64,000 nucleotides of DNA from Bifidobacterium gallicum DSM 20093 = LMG 11596 (GTDB taxonomy: Bacteria; Actinomycetota; Actinomycetes; Actinomycetales; Bifidobacteriaceae), in NCBI RefSeq assembly GCF_000741205.1, contig NZ_JGYW01000001.1:1-64000 (forward strand), given 5' to 3'. Numbering within the stretch: position 1 is the first letter of the stretch; each line of letters begins with the position of its first letter. The notes under the pieces are model-generated. The model was not told the DNA's origin. It saw nothing but the letters and a program-made list of their open reading frames with translations, and ran no database searches. Made by a program: the position numbers and the translations under genes. Below, piece by piece: positions 9,288-18,252 of this stretch.

Positions 9288-9854
9288 TCAGCGACCCGTG
9301 CCGCCGTAGACGACGGCCTCAACCTTGTCGGCGTCCAGACCGTAGGCCGTGTGCAGGGCCTTGACGGCCGCGTCAAGCTGGTCGAGCGGCACGAGCGCGG
9401 CGATACGGATTTCGGAAGTGGAAATCATCAGCACATTGATGCCTTCCTCACTGAGCGCCTGGAAGAAGATCGCCGCCAGACCCGAGTGCGTTTTCATGCC
9501 GATGCCGACCACGGCCACCTTGCCGACGTTCGTGTCGACGTCAAACGAGTTGAAACCGAGCGTGTCCTGGTGCTGGATCAGCAGTTCGCGTACCTTGCCG
9601 GCCGCATCGCCCGGCATCGTGAACGAAATGTCCGCCAGGCCCGTGGAGGCGCCGGCCTGCACGATCATGTCCACGTTGATGCCGGCTTCAGCCAGTCCGC
9701 GGAACACGCGCGCCGCCATGCCCGGCTCATCGGTCACGCCGCGCAGCGTGACGAGCGTTTCGGTCTTGTCGTGCGCCACGCCCGAGATAATCGGGGTTTC
9801 CTGGCCCAGGTCGGGGAAAAGGTCGCCGAGGTTCTGCTGTGCCGCTTCAGTCAT
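9288..9854 (-). CDS. ACT-domain regulatory protein of split aspartokinase
   Basis: These 188 residues match the C-terminal regulatory half of aspartokinases. It opens with EETPIISGVAHD-like sequence (QETPIISGVAHDKTETLVTL) and holds two ACT domains that bind lysine/threonine in related enzymes. It has its own ATG with AGGAG 10 nt upstream and starts 106 bp after the kinase gene stops. In the ancestral single-chain enzyme this boundary is the linker between kinase and ACT domains. It presumably pairs with the kinase subunit to give feedback control. Unlike the LysC-beta of Bacillus or Corynebacterium, it is not an internal start within a full-length gene. Confidence 0.88.
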   Translation of the reverse strand: MTEAAQQNLGDLFPDLGQETPIISGVAHDKTETLVTLRGVTDEPGMAARVFRGLAEAGINVDMIVQAGASTGLADISFTMPGDAAGKVRELLIQHQDTLGFNSFDVDTNVGKVAVVGIGMKTHSGLAAIFFQALSEEGINVLMISTSEIRIAALVPLDQLDAAVKALHTAYGLDADKVEAVVYGGTGR

Positions 9855-9960
9855 GGGGTTGTTCTCCTACGTTGATGATGAACGTTCGTCAAGTTCAGGT
9901 TGGGTGGGGATTGGGTTGGGTGATGTGTTTTGTTTCCCGTATTGCAACTGTGGCGTTCCG

Positions 9961-10722
9961 TCACAGGTTGGGCAACGCGTCTGCATCAACCCCTGGCGGC
10001 ACAATCACCGTGCCGCGGCGATGCGAGAACGAGCTGCGCACATGCAATGGCATCTTGAACCGCTGTGCGTATTCCACGCAACGCAGCGCGAGCACCTTGG
10101 ACCCGCAGGATGCCATTTCAAGAATCTCTTCATACCCGATGGACGGAATGCGCTTGGCTGTGGGCACGATGCGCGGATCGGCCGTGAACACGCCATCAAC
10201 ATCCGTATAAATCTCACATACGTCGGCACCCAATGCCACGGCCAATGCCACAGCCGACGTGTCCGAACCGCCACGGCCCAGCGTAGTGGCGTCGCCTTTC
10301 TCATTGCGGCCTTGGAAACCGGCCACAATAGCTACACTGCCCTTGTCGAGCGCGCGGCGCACACGTGCCGGGTTGACGGCCTTGATGTGGGCGGCTCCGA
10401 ACTGGGCGTCGGTCATGAAACCGGCCTGCGAACCCGTGAACGAATAGGCGTGCGAACCGGCCGCATGGATCGCCATGGCCAGTAGGCTCATCGAGATGCG
10501 TTCGCCTGCCGTCATCAGCATGTCCATCTCGCGTGCCGGAGGTTGCGAATCAATGCTCAGCGCTTGGTCAATGAGGTCATCGGTGGTGTCGCCCATGGCC
10601 GAAACAACAACGGCGACTTCGTTGCCGGCGTTCTTCGTCTCAATAATGCGTCGAGCGACTCGTTTGATGCCTTCGGCATCAGCCACGGATGATCCGCCAT
10701 ATTTTTGCACGATGAGCGCCAC
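9961..10722 (-). CDS. lysC: Aspartokinase, catalytic subunit only
   Basis: The kinase phosphorylates aspartate with ATP, entering the lysine/DAP, threonine and methionine pathways. Its 253 residues cover the amino acid kinase domain: [11 protein letters not shown] at the N-terminus, [21 protein letters not shown] and [13 protein letters not shown]. It stops at [19 protein letters not shown], where normal enzymes run into the ACT domains. I start it at the GTG at 10722 ([10 protein letters not shown]), which matches the family's usual start and has AGGA nearby; a TTG 18 nt upstream is less likely. The regulatory half is the next gene downstream. Confidence 0.93.
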   Translation of the reverse strand: MALIVQKYGGSSVADAEGIKRVARRIIETKNAGNEVAVVVSAMGDTTDDLIDQALSIDSQPPAREMDMLMTAGERISMSLLAMAIHAAGSHAYSFTGSQAGFMTDAQFGAAHIKAVNPARVRRALDKGSVAIVAGFQGRNEKGDATTLGRGGSDTSAVALAVALGADVCEIYTDVDGVFTADPRIVPTAKRIPSIGYEEILEMASCGSKVLALRCVEYAQRFKMPLHVRSSFSHRRGTVIVPPGVDADALPNL

Positions 10723-10840
10723 AACAGTCCTGTCTCTCAAATGTTCGGTTCACGTCCCGCATTAACGTCCTGCATTGAAGGAAATCCTGGATGGATACGG
10801 GGCTTGTATGGGGTGCCACCGGAACATGGCACGTATCGCG

Positions 10841-10846
10841 ATTATA
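10841..10846 (-). promoter_or_regulatory. Possible lysC -10 element
   Basis: A perfect TATAAT is read on the minus strand about 120 bp upstream of the lysC start, in the 195-bp gap after recR. The matching -35 is poor. Confidence 0.4.
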
Positions 10847-10917
10847 GAAACCGTTCGCTACACACCCCACAGGTCTCCCATTATGCGAAATGTTGCGGCT
10901 TCTGGTCTGTTGCGGCC

Positions 10918-11520
10918 TTAGGCGTCACGCCGTCCCATCAGCGCGCGAGACAACGTGATTTCATCGGCGTATTCAAGATCCGCGCCCACAGGCAGGCCAC
11001 TGGCCAGACGCGTGACTTTGATTTCCAGCGGCGACAGCAAGCGGCTCAGATACGTGGTGGTCGCTTCGCCTTCGATGTTGGGGTTGAGCGCCACGATGAC
11101 TTCGGTCACGCTGTCGTCTTTGAGGCGGTCCAACAATGCGGGGATCGCCAGGTCGTTGGGGCCGATGTTGGCCATCGGGTTGATGGTGCCGCCGAGCACA
11201 TGGTAGAGGCCACGGTATTCGCGTGTGCGTTCGATGCTCATCACATCCTTGGGCTCCTCGACGACGCAAATCATCGTATGGTCGCGGCGCGGATCGGAAC
11301 AGATCGCGCAAGGACTCGTTTCGCAAACGTTGCCGCAAATCTCGCAGAAACGCACTTTATGCTTGACTTCCTCAATCGCATCCGCCAGACGCTGCGCCTC
11401 CTCGTCGGAAGCGCTGAGCAGATGGAACGCAATGCGCTGCGCACCTTTGGGACCAATGCCCGGCAAGCTTGCGAATGCGTCGATCAGACGCTGGATCGCG
11501 CCATCATAAGCCAATGCCAT
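10918..11520 (-). CDS. recR: Recombination protein RecR
   Basis: RecR (200 residues) acts with RecO and RecF to load RecA on gapped DNA. It has an N-terminal helix-hairpin-helix ([18 protein letters not shown]), a zinc finger with C59-x2-C62 and C71-x2-C74, and a Toprim domain including the CVVEEPKDV and YHVLGG segments. The length is typical. The ATG at 11520 follows GGAGGATG. It lies 96 bp downstream of dnaX in the common dnaX-recR order. Confidence 0.97.
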   Translation of the reverse strand: MALAYDGAIQRLIDAFASLPGIGPKGAQRIAFHLLSASDEEAQRLADAIEEVKHKVRFCEICGNVCETSPCAICSDPRRDHTMICVVEEPKDVMSIERTREYRGLYHVLGGTINPMANIGPNDLAIPALLDRLKDDSVTEVIVALNPNIEGEATTTYLSRLLSPLEIKVTRLASGLPVGADLEYADEITLSRALMGRRDA

Positions 11521-11616
11521 CGTTCATCCTCCAAATGATTGCCTATGGGTCAAGCGCACGCTGCAGGCTGCACGCTACATACGCTCATGAAGACGCGCGC
11601 GTGGAAGGCCGCATCA

Positions 11617-14412
11617 TCATGAGCGCTGTGTATGCGAGTTGTGCGGGTTATGCGGGTCGTCGGCGGCGAAATGCTCCTCGGACTTGACTTCAAACATACG
11701 CTTGATTTCCTCGATGTCTACAACGCCGGAGCCTTCCAGACTGTCGTCATCAAGCGAATACACATCGTCTTCAGCCGAAACTTCAGGCACTGCAGGTTGG
11801 GCTTGCGCAGTGTGCGCGGAGCCCTGACCGGCTTCGGGCTGCTGCGCAGGCGGCACAGCGCCTTGCGGCCCATATGGATCGCCCTGAGGGATGTCCGTGG
11901 CCGCGGCTGTGCCAAAGCCGCGGGTGTTTGCCGCCTGACCATGCTGACCATGCTGGCTATGCAGCATCTGGGATGCGGCCCATGGGTCTTCACTGTCGGT
12001 CGGTACCGGACGTGAGGGATCGACAGGGGCTGCAGTGCCAGATCCCTGCGCTTCGGAAGCGGCTTGGCGTGCCGCAGCGCCATGTGTCGGCACCCGTGTG
12101 GCATCTGCTGGCGTCGATGAGGCTTGCGTGGCTGAATCAAACGAGACGGGAGCCGCCAACGACTGCCCAATGGGCTGTGCCCATGGGTCGCTCAAGTCGA
12201 TTTGAGGATGCAACACGGCAGCGGCCGTCATCGGCATCGGGTTGCCCCACGGATCCGTTGACGGTTGTGTAACGGGAGCCGATGCCGATGCTGACGTCGA
12301 TGCTGATGCCGGAGAGACAGCAGTTTGCGCAGCAATCGGAGTGGCGAAAGCAGCGGCAGCGGCCGGGTCGCCGTCGCTGGCCGTATCGTTCGTCGCCTCC
12401 CCATGGTCGGCGGCGGCTGATCCTTGAGTGGCGCCATGCGATGTGCGTCCTTGTGACCATTCAGCGCCGACAGCTTTGAGATCGCGCTGCATGATCTGCG
12501 CCTTGATCGTCTTGCGCTGTTCATCGGTCAAACGGCTGACCGGAGGAGCCACCTCGCCATTGGCCATTTTCTGCGTGGGAGCCAGCGAGACTTGGTCGCC
12601 AAACACCTCATGCACTTTGGCACGCACAATGTCTTGCACTCTGTTCGAGCCGCCAATCGACTCATTGGCCACGGCAAAAGCGAACGCATACTTGCTCAAC
12701 GGCGTATCGAACTTAATCCACAACCGCTGCGCGCCCGTGCGAGGATCTGCGGCCAGATTGATTCGCGGCACATGGGTGCGATCCACATACATGCGAATCT
12801 GCTCGGGCAGCGAGGCGACGAGCGCATCCCAACGCTCATCAGGCGTACCCGACATGGCGGCCGATGTCGATGCCTGTGATGCGTCGGCTGCAGTGCCTGA
12901 CGCATGCGCGGATGCCGAGCCGTCTGCTGAAGCTGCTGGCGACGATGGTGACGATGGTGATGCTGCAGCTGAGGTTGCTGGCATCACAGGCATCGCCACA
13001 CCCCAGGCATCAGTCGCCGCGGCATCGGCAGCCGCCGCATGGGTCGCCGCTGACGCATAGGCATCAGCGGGAGCCGCGGCCGCCTGCGATGCTTGACGCT
13101 GCGATGTGGCGGCCGGCGAGCCGGATGGGGTCTGAGCGGGAGCGGATGCAGACTGGGTTGTAGCGGATGCAGTCTGGGCTGTTGTTGCGGCAGGCTGCAT
13201 CTCTTTGCGCCCGGCACCGATGAATCCACCGTGCGGCGCTGGAGCCTTGTGGTGCGTCTCCACATCGGCGTCACCTTCACGCATCGCAGCACCCGACTGC
13301 AGCGCTCCGGGTTCACGCGTAGCGAGCAGCCGCGCCGCCAACAGTTCAAGGCGCATGCGAGGTGACACGGCACCCACCATCTGCACCAGAGCCTGGTTGA
13401 TCGTCTCAGCCATGGCCGTGATTGCGGGCAGCCCCAATGCCTGGGCCTGACGATGCAAATCTTCGCGGTTCTCAGCCGCATCGTCGCTGAGCACGCTTTC
13501 AGCTTTGTCGCCGGCCAGCGTCAGCACGAGCAAATCGCGCGCATAAGCCAACAGGTCTTCCACAAAGCGGCGTGCGTCAAAACCGCCGACAATGACTTTT
13601 TGAATGACGCCATACAGCGCGGCGCCATCACGATTGATTACGGCATCAACCGCTTCGCTGATCAGCACGTCGGGCGTGAATCCCAGCAATGCGACAGCCG
13701 AGTCGTAGGTCATCTCACCATCGACAGCACCGACCATCAGCTGGTCGAGCACCGAAAGCGTATCGCGCACCGAGCCGCCACCTGCACGCATCGCCAAGCG
13801 CAGCACACCAGGTTCAGCTTCAATGTGTTCCTGCTCACAGATCTGCTCGAGGTAGGGTCCCATGATTTCTTGCGGCACTAAGCGGAACGGATAGTGATGC
13901 GTGCGCGAGCGAATCGTGCCGATCACACGCTCCGGCTCGGTTGTGGCGAAGATGAACATGACATGCTCAGGCGGCTCCTCCACAATCTTGAGCAATGCGT
14001 TGAAGCCTTGCGGCGTGACCATGTGGGCCTCGTCGAGGATGAAAATCTTATAGCGGTCGCGTGCCGGCGCGAAGCCTGCGCGGTCGCGCAGTTCACGCGC
14101 ATCTTCCACACCGTTATGGCTGGCCGCATCAATCTCGACCACGTCAATGGAACCCGGTCCGCCATTGGCCAAATCCTTGCAGCTTTCACATTCGCCGCAC
14201 GGATGGGATGTGGGACCTTGGGCACAGTTGATGCAACGCGCAAGAATACGCGCCGAGCTGGTTTTGCCACAACCGCGCGGACCTGAGAACAAGTAGGCAT
14301 GCGTCAGCTTGTTGGCGTCCAGTGCGCGCATCAACGGCACTGTGACCTGGTCCTGACCGACCACACCTTCGAACGTATCGGGCCTATACCTGCGATACAA
14401 CGCGAGCGCCAT
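11617..14412 (-). CDS. dnaX: DNA polymerase III subunit gamma/tau
   Basis: The clamp-loader ATPase and replisome organiser, 931 residues. It has an AAA+ domain with Walker A GPRGCGKT (about 45-52), zinc cysteines C63-x8-C72-x2-C75-x2-C78, the DEAH Walker B and sensor motifs, then domain III. From about residue 370 it becomes Ala/Ser/Thr/Gln-rich with two long low-complexity linkers around a short conserved block (DERWDALVASLPEQIRMYVDR). Only the long tau form is evident; I saw no obvious slippery site for gamma. The ATG at 14412 gives the usual MALALYRRYRPD start, while an ATG four codons upstream has no spaced ribosome site. Confidence 0.95.
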   Translation of the reverse strand: MALALYRRYRPDTFEGVVGQDQVTVPLMRALDANKLTHAYLFSGPRGCGKTSSARILARCINCAQGPTSHPCGECESCKDLANGGPGSIDVVEIDAASHNGVEDARELRDRAGFAPARDRYKIFILDEAHMVTPQGFNALLKIVEEPPEHVMFIFATTEPERVIGTIRSRTHHYPFRLVPQEIMGPYLEQICEQEHIEAEPGVLRLAMRAGGGSVRDTLSVLDQLMVGAVDGEMTYDSAVALLGFTPDVLISEAVDAVINRDGAALYGVIQKVIVGGFDARRFVEDLLAYARDLLVLTLAGDKAESVLSDDAAENREDLHRQAQALGLPAITAMAETINQALVQMVGAVSPRMRLELLAARLLATREPGALQSGAAMREGDADVETHHKAPAPHGGFIGAGRKEMQPAATTAQTASATTQSASAPAQTPSGSPAATSQRQASQAAAAPADAYASAATHAAAADAAATDAWGVAMPVMPATSAAASPSSPSSPAASADGSASAHASGTAADASQASTSAAMSGTPDERWDALVASLPEQIRMYVDRTHVPRINLAADPRTGAQRLWIKFDTPLSKYAFAFAVANESIGGSNRVQDIVRAKVHEVFGDQVSLAPTQKMANGEVAPPVSRLTDEQRKTIKAQIMQRDLKAVGAEWSQGRTSHGATQGSAAADHGEATNDTASDGDPAAAAAFATPIAAQTAVSPASASTSASASAPVTQPSTDPWGNPMPMTAAAVLHPQIDLSDPWAQPIGQSLAAPVSFDSATQASSTPADATRVPTHGAAARQAASEAQGSGTAAPVDPSRPVPTDSEDPWAASQMLHSQHGQHGQAANTRGFGTAAATDIPQGDPYGPQGAVPPAQQPEAGQGSAHTAQAQPAVPEVSAEDDVYSLDDDSLEGSGVVDIEEIKRMFEVKSEEHFAADDPHNPHNSHTQRS

Positions 14413-14526
14413 GAGTCTTCCCATCCTTCACAACAATATGTATCCACGGTACCGGTAGCCCTCCATCGAGCCTCGCCTCATACCAAGGCCGACACGTGCC
14501 GCCCACGTTGGTTTGCAAGCGCGCAG

Positions 14527-15759
14527 TCAGTCAGCCTTCGGCGCGTCGGGTGCGTCAGATGCAGCCAGGTCGCCCGCCGCTTCCTGCGCCTGCATTTCCT
14601 GCTGATCCATGGCTGTGTCAACTTCCATGAACAGGCCTGTCAACGGGTCGCGACCATCACGGCGGATTGCCGCAATCGTCGATTCCTCAGTCGCATTACG
14701 GAACGCTTCGGCCACGGCAGGCGGTACGAGTACACGCAACGCGTTGCTCACTGCCTGCACTTCAACAGGCACCGTGCCCACGTATTCGCCATCCGCCGAC
14801 AGGATTGGCGGCTCGGCGCCTTGACCGCTGTACGACAGTTTCACCGAACGCACGCGCTGCCATCCCATGAACGGACAGCTCAGGATACGTCCCGCATAGC
14901 TGCGCTTTACGGCTGTCGCGCATTCACGCAATGTCGGCTTGCGGCTAAGCCAGACCAGGTCGAGCAAACCGTCACCGAACCGCGAATACGGGGAGACCTG
15001 GATGCCTCCGCCGATATGCCGCGAGTTCGCCACAGTCAACATCGAGGTGGTCAGGTCGTATTCCACCATGGATCCGTCTGCGAGCTCGGCTTGCACATGA
15101 TACCCGTACTGCTTCATATGCAGCAGCTCTTGTACGAGAGCCACAAAGTAGCGCACGGAGCCATTGGGCAAATGCGAATGGTTCGCGCGGTCGTTGACGT
15201 TGGCGTCCAGTCCGCAAGACAGCATGCCGCCGAAATACTTGTGGATAGGACGTGGTTCGTCAAACTCTTCACCGGTTGAGGTGTCCACGGCATGGCTGCC
15301 AGGCAATGAGGTGACCAAGCCAAGGTCCACATCAATCGAGCAATGCTTGACGATGGCGCCCACAACGCCTTCGACGGCGGTTTGCAGGCGGTTGATTGGC
15401 AAATCCATGCCACGTGCGAAGTCGTTGCCCGAACCCATGGCCACAATGCCCAGCGGTTTGTTCGTGCCACCTACCGCATTGGCGCCGAGCGCAATCATGC
15501 CATCACCACCCACTACCACGAGATAGTCGTAGTCGTCAGCATGGGTTGTTGCGTTCTGCAGTGAAGCGTCAAAACTGTCGCCAGTCAAATCGATCACGTC
15601 AAAGCCATACTGCGAGCCACGTTCTTCGAGCAGCTGTTTGGACTGCACCAGAGCCTTGGCACCCGCCCCTTTGCCGGACGTCGGATTGCCAATGACCGCC
15701 ACCGTACCGAACGACTGCTTCATGGCGGATTGCGGTTGTGTGCTGCGCTCTTGATTCAT
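14527..15759 (-). CDS. Diacylglycerol kinase-like lipid kinase
   Basis: A soluble DAGK_cat/YegS family lipid kinase of 410 residues. It has AVIGNPTSGKGAGAKA at the N-terminus, the GGDGMIALGANAV nucleotide-binding motif and the GSGNDFARGMDLP motif typical of diacylglycerol/sphingosine kinases. The C-terminal beta-sandwich ends in an acidic Ala/Glu-rich tail. The probable substrate is diacylglycerol, giving phosphatidate for phospholipid recycling, but the substrate cannot be read from sequence. The start is uncertain: the ATG at 15759 lacks a Shine-Dalgarno and may be leaderless, and another ATG at 15723 (MKQSFGTVAVIGNP) is possible. Confidence 0.88.
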   Translation of the reverse strand: MNQERSTQPQSAMKQSFGTVAVIGNPTSGKGAGAKALVQSKQLLEERGSQYGFDVIDLTGDSFDASLQNATTHADDYDYLVVVGGDGMIALGANAVGGTNKPLGIVAMGSGNDFARGMDLPINRLQTAVEGVVGAIVKHCSIDVDLGLVTSLPGSHAVDTSTGEEFDEPRPIHKYFGGMLSCGLDANVNDRANHSHLPNGSVRYFVALVQELLHMKQYGYHVQAELADGSMVEYDLTTSMLTVANSRHIGGGIQVSPYSRFGDGLLDLVWLSRKPTLRECATAVKRSYAGRILSCPFMGWQRVRSVKLSYSGQGAEPPILSADGEYVGTVPVEVQAVSNALRVLVPPAVAEAFRNATEESTIAAIRRDGRDPLTGLFMEVDTAMDQQEMQAQEAAGDLAASDAPDAPKAD

Positions 15760-15995
15760 ACAAACCAATGTAACCAGCACAACTCCCCCACACTAGAGCG
15801 CTGCAGTTGCCAGCGAACATCGCATGCATCTCACGGCGTTGACCCGATAGCCTCGAACGCGCTGCGCGCCCGTACCATGGGCAGCCTATGTTGCGAACCA
15901 TCATGACTTCCAGCCATGCACTGCTTGGCCCACCACACTGCTCGATCTGTCGCGCCCCGCTCAACCTGTCGCGCTGTCACACACCACCCGACCTG

Positions 15996-16388
15996 TCACG
16001 CACCGCATGGCACGGGACCGGCACGCGAGCGCGCATTCACCTGCCCAAGCACTGGCAGCATGACGTCGCGCGCCGCTTCCACGCGCACATCGTCACCGTC
16101 AACGCGGCACGATACGAACGTGGCGTCATTGCCAAGCACTGTGCGCTGCGCAAGCGCACACGCGTCAGCGTTTCCGTTGCGATACGCTTGCGCACCGGCG
16201 AGCGCGGCCATGTCGGCGGCTGATTGCGCCTTGGCGCGGTTGAGCAGCACATCGGCACCCAACAGCACCGCTATGATCAGCAATGCGCACAGCATGACGA
16301 GCGCCGCACCTACCACCGTCATGCTTCCTTCATCACTGCCGTTGAGCCAGAGCGCACGCTTGCGCGCCACGCTACGCTGAGTACGCAT
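15996..16388 (-). CDS. Tad pilus minor pilin-like protein (Rv3654c/TadF type)
   Basis: A 130-residue protein whose N-terminal DEGSMTVVGAALVMLCALLIIAVLL resembles a type IVb prepilin-like helix after a glycine. An extracytoplasmic domain with two cysteines follows. It corresponds to the small TadE/TadG-like protein at the end of actinobacterial Tad loci (Rv3654c family). Unlike flp and tadE here it lacks glutamate at position +5, so peptidase processing is doubtful. The ATG follows AGGGAG. It is the last gene of the locus, 278 bp after tadE. It is called tadF in some bifidobacterial studies; I leave the symbol blank because homology is weak. Confidence 0.8.
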   Translation of the reverse strand: MRTQRSVARKRALWLNGSDEGSMTVVGAALVMLCALLIIAVLLGADVLLNRAKAQSAADMAALAGAQAYRNGNADACALAQRTVLGNDATFVSCRVDGDDVRVEAARDVMLPVLGQVNARSRAGPVPCGA

Positions 16389-16458
16389 ATCACGCTCCCT
16401 TCATGCTCGTTCGTGTCTGGCATCAGATGACAAGCCTTACGGCCATTACGACTCGCAA

Positions 16459-16512
16459 CGTTTCATGTGAAACAAAAGGCTGTTTCCCTACGCTTTATGT
16501 TGCACGTGAAGC
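16459..16512. promoter_or_regulatory. Two parS-like (ParB-binding) palindromes
   Basis: GTTTCATGTGAAAC at 16460-16473 differs at one base from the parS core GTTTCACGTGAAAC. GTTGCACGTGAAGC at 16499-16512 differs at two. Both lie in the gap between tadE and the tadF-like gene, with centres 39 bp apart. Function is inferred from motif similarity only. Confidence 0.45.
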
Positions 16513-16666
16513 TTTGATGCACGCGGTCCGAAAACCGACATATTTGTCACTCGCCACACCGCGCCTCCTCCCTTCCTCCAGACGCACTCCATTCCGTTGT
16601 GCCACGGCCCCCACGATTCCATCCATGGCTCTGCCGCGGTTGCGCCATGGTTCCGCCATGGCCGTG

Positions 16667-17029
16667 TCACGGCTCCTTCACGGCAACGGCTTTGCCTTGC
16701 ACGCGCGTGGGTAGTACACCTAGCGGGTCAGGCACCACAGCACAACTCACCGTCACCTGTGTGCCGCCCGTTGATGCGCCGACGGTTACGCGCACATCAT
16801 CGCCTGCAGCCTGCCGCGCCGCCATGACGGCGCGACCTTGCGCATCATCGCCTTCCACAACGAGCGCACGCGCCGCGCTCGCCGCAGCATCCTGGCAGCT
16901 CAACGACACGACCGAGGCTCGCGCCACATAGAGCAACGACACGGCAAGCACCACCACGACGGGCAGCACGCATGCGAATTCCGCAGTGGCTGCCCCGTCG
17001 TCGTGAGCGTTGAACCATTCGCGCAGCAT
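16667..17029 (-). CDS. tadE: TadE-like minor pilin
   Basis: A 120-residue TadE-family pseudopilin of the Tad/Flp pilus. It has the short basic leader, the prepilin-type cleavage site G^AATAEF with Glu at +5, and the hydrophobic helix VLPVVVVLAVSLLYVARA. A small extracytoplasmic domain follows, where two cysteines may form a disulfide. It starts 4 nt after the flp stop codon, so the two are translationally linked. It is equivalent to Rv3655c in mycobacteria. The prepilin peptidase that would process it is not in this window. Confidence 0.87.
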   Translation of the reverse strand: MLREWFNAHDDGAATAEFACVLPVVVVLAVSLLYVARASVVSLSCQDAAASAARALVVEGDDAQGRAVMAARQAAGDDVRVTVGASTGGTQVTVSCAVVPDPLGVLPTRVQGKAVAVKEP

Positions 17030-17033
17030 CGCA

Positions 17034-17324
17034 TCAACTAATCGTCAACGCGCGCTGCACAATGCCCTCAAGCAGCGATTGCACGGTGCCGGATTTAAGC
17101 AGCGCCACAAGCAATGCGGCAAAACCCGTAGCCGCCACAAGCACCACGGCGTATTCGGCCGTGGCGGCGCCACGTTCAGGTTCGACCATCACAGCGGCCA
17201 TGCGGCCGCGCCAATCGGCGGCCCAATCGATGCCACGTCGCATCAATTGCCCCATCGGGTCGCTTCCGCCACTGATCAAACGCTCATCCAGCATGGGATT
17301 GCAAACAAAGTTCATGCGGTCCAT
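17034..17324 (-). CDS. flp: Flp-type major pilin (DUF4244 family)
   Basis: A 96-residue pilin precursor of the Tad system. After a longer-than-usual leader of about 52 residues it shows the cleavage motif RG^AATAEY with Glu(+5)-Tyr(+6), then the hydrophobic helix AVVLVAATGFAALLVALL and a short C-terminus. This matches the actinobacterial DUF4244/Rv3656c group. The ATG at 17324 follows AGGGGACTTGG; an upstream start would add 21 residues but has no ribosome site. It comes 281 bp after tadC, separated by a strong hairpin. Confidence 0.88.
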   Translation of the reverse strand: MDRMNFVCNPMLDERLISGGSDPMGQLMRRGIDWAADWRGRMAAVMVEPERGAATAEYAVVLVAATGFAALLVALLKSGTVQSLLEGIVQRALTIS

Positions 17325-17522
17325 CCAAGTCCCCTTCCTCACTGGGTCTGTCTCATTGGATTGTGTGCCATACCGAAATCCCGCCACACGCCAATCAGCC
17401 TGCAGCCAGAATCCGTACCCGGCGCGGTGTTTGCCGCGCTGTGAAGTGCCGCATCATTGCGACAGGCCAGCCTCATCTGGCATGCATCCACTGTGCCTCA
17501 CGACGCAGCGCAAGTCGAGCCG

Positions 17523-17568
17523 CTCGGACCTTTGTGGATAACTGAAAAGATATCCACAAAGGTCCGAG
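17523..17568. terminator. Perfect 18-bp hairpin between tadC and flp carrying a DnaA box
   Basis: CTCGGACCTTTGTGGATA (17523-17540) is perfectly repeated in inverse at 17551-17568 around a 10-nt loop. The left arm with its next base contains TGTGGATAA, the complement of the DnaA box TTATCCACA; the right arm carries TATCCACA. There is no T-run, so RNA processing or stabilisation is as likely as termination. Confidence 0.6.
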
Positions 17569-17605
17569 TGAATTGACTGCATTGGCTCGGTATGCTTCGC
17601 GGCGA

Positions 17606-18187
17606 TTAGTTGATCATGGCGGCGATTGTGGGTATCACGGCAATACAAATGAATGCCGGAAGAAAACACAGCGCTGTCGGCACCAATAAATTGACGGACA
17701 GGCGCGAAGCCCGCTGCTCCAGGTCGGCACGTTCGGCAGTGTCAAGCTGCTCAATCATCGCGCGGATCTGCGGCACAGCTTGCGTACCCCGCTCCCAAGG
17801 TGCGCGCAAACAATCGCGCACGGCCTGCAGCGTGCGACGCTCACCTGCAGCCAGCGAGCCGTCCATGACCCAAGCGTCGGTCCAGAGCGAACCGTTCAAC
17901 AGCCGTTGACCTGCCACACGCAATCCGTCCCCCGTCGCGCCAGAAACCACATCCCCGACGGCAATCAGTGCGCGCGGTACGGACGCGCCGTCACCCAACG
18001 CAGCGGCCAATAACTCCAACGTCAACGTAGCCGGCAGCGTTACGGACGCTCGTTGACGCTGATTATTGGCACTAGAAAGAGCAAACTTTCTCAACCGCCC
18101 AACGACTCCACGTCCACAACCAACCCAGACAATGCCGGCGGCCAGCAACGCCGCCAATACGGGTTGCAACCCTGAAATTGCTTGCAT
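17606..18187 (-). CDS. tadC: Tad pilus inner-membrane platform protein TadC
   Basis: A type II secretion F-domain protein of 193 residues. It has an N-terminal membrane helix (VLAALLAAGIVWVG), the cytoplasmic four-helix F domain with ALIAVGDVV, and a C-terminal pair of helices ending VNLLVPTALCFLPAFICIAVIPTIAAM. Together with TadB it forms the platform that couples the TadA ATPase to pilus assembly. The ATG at 18187 is fixed by AAAGGAGGGCAGGA just upstream. It lies 65 bp downstream of tadB. Confidence 0.92.
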   Translation of the reverse strand: MQAISGLQPVLAALLAAGIVWVGCGRGVVGRLRKFALSSANNQRQRASVTLPATLTLELLAAALGDGASVPRALIAVGDVVSGATGDGLRVAGQRLLNGSLWTDAWVMDGSLAAGERRTLQAVRDCLRAPWERGTQAVPQIRAMIEQLDTAERADLEQRASRLSVNLLVPTALCFLPAFICIAVIPTIAAMIN

Positions 18188-18252
18188 TCCTGCCCTCCTT
18201 TGGTATACGGGCAATCGTGTTCCACGAACCGGTCAAGCGTTCCATACCTTGG

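Noticed and set aside
10723-10917. Lysine riboswitch upstream of lysC
   Set aside because: The 195-bp gap shows a TATAAT but none of the conserved lysine-riboswitch junction sequences.
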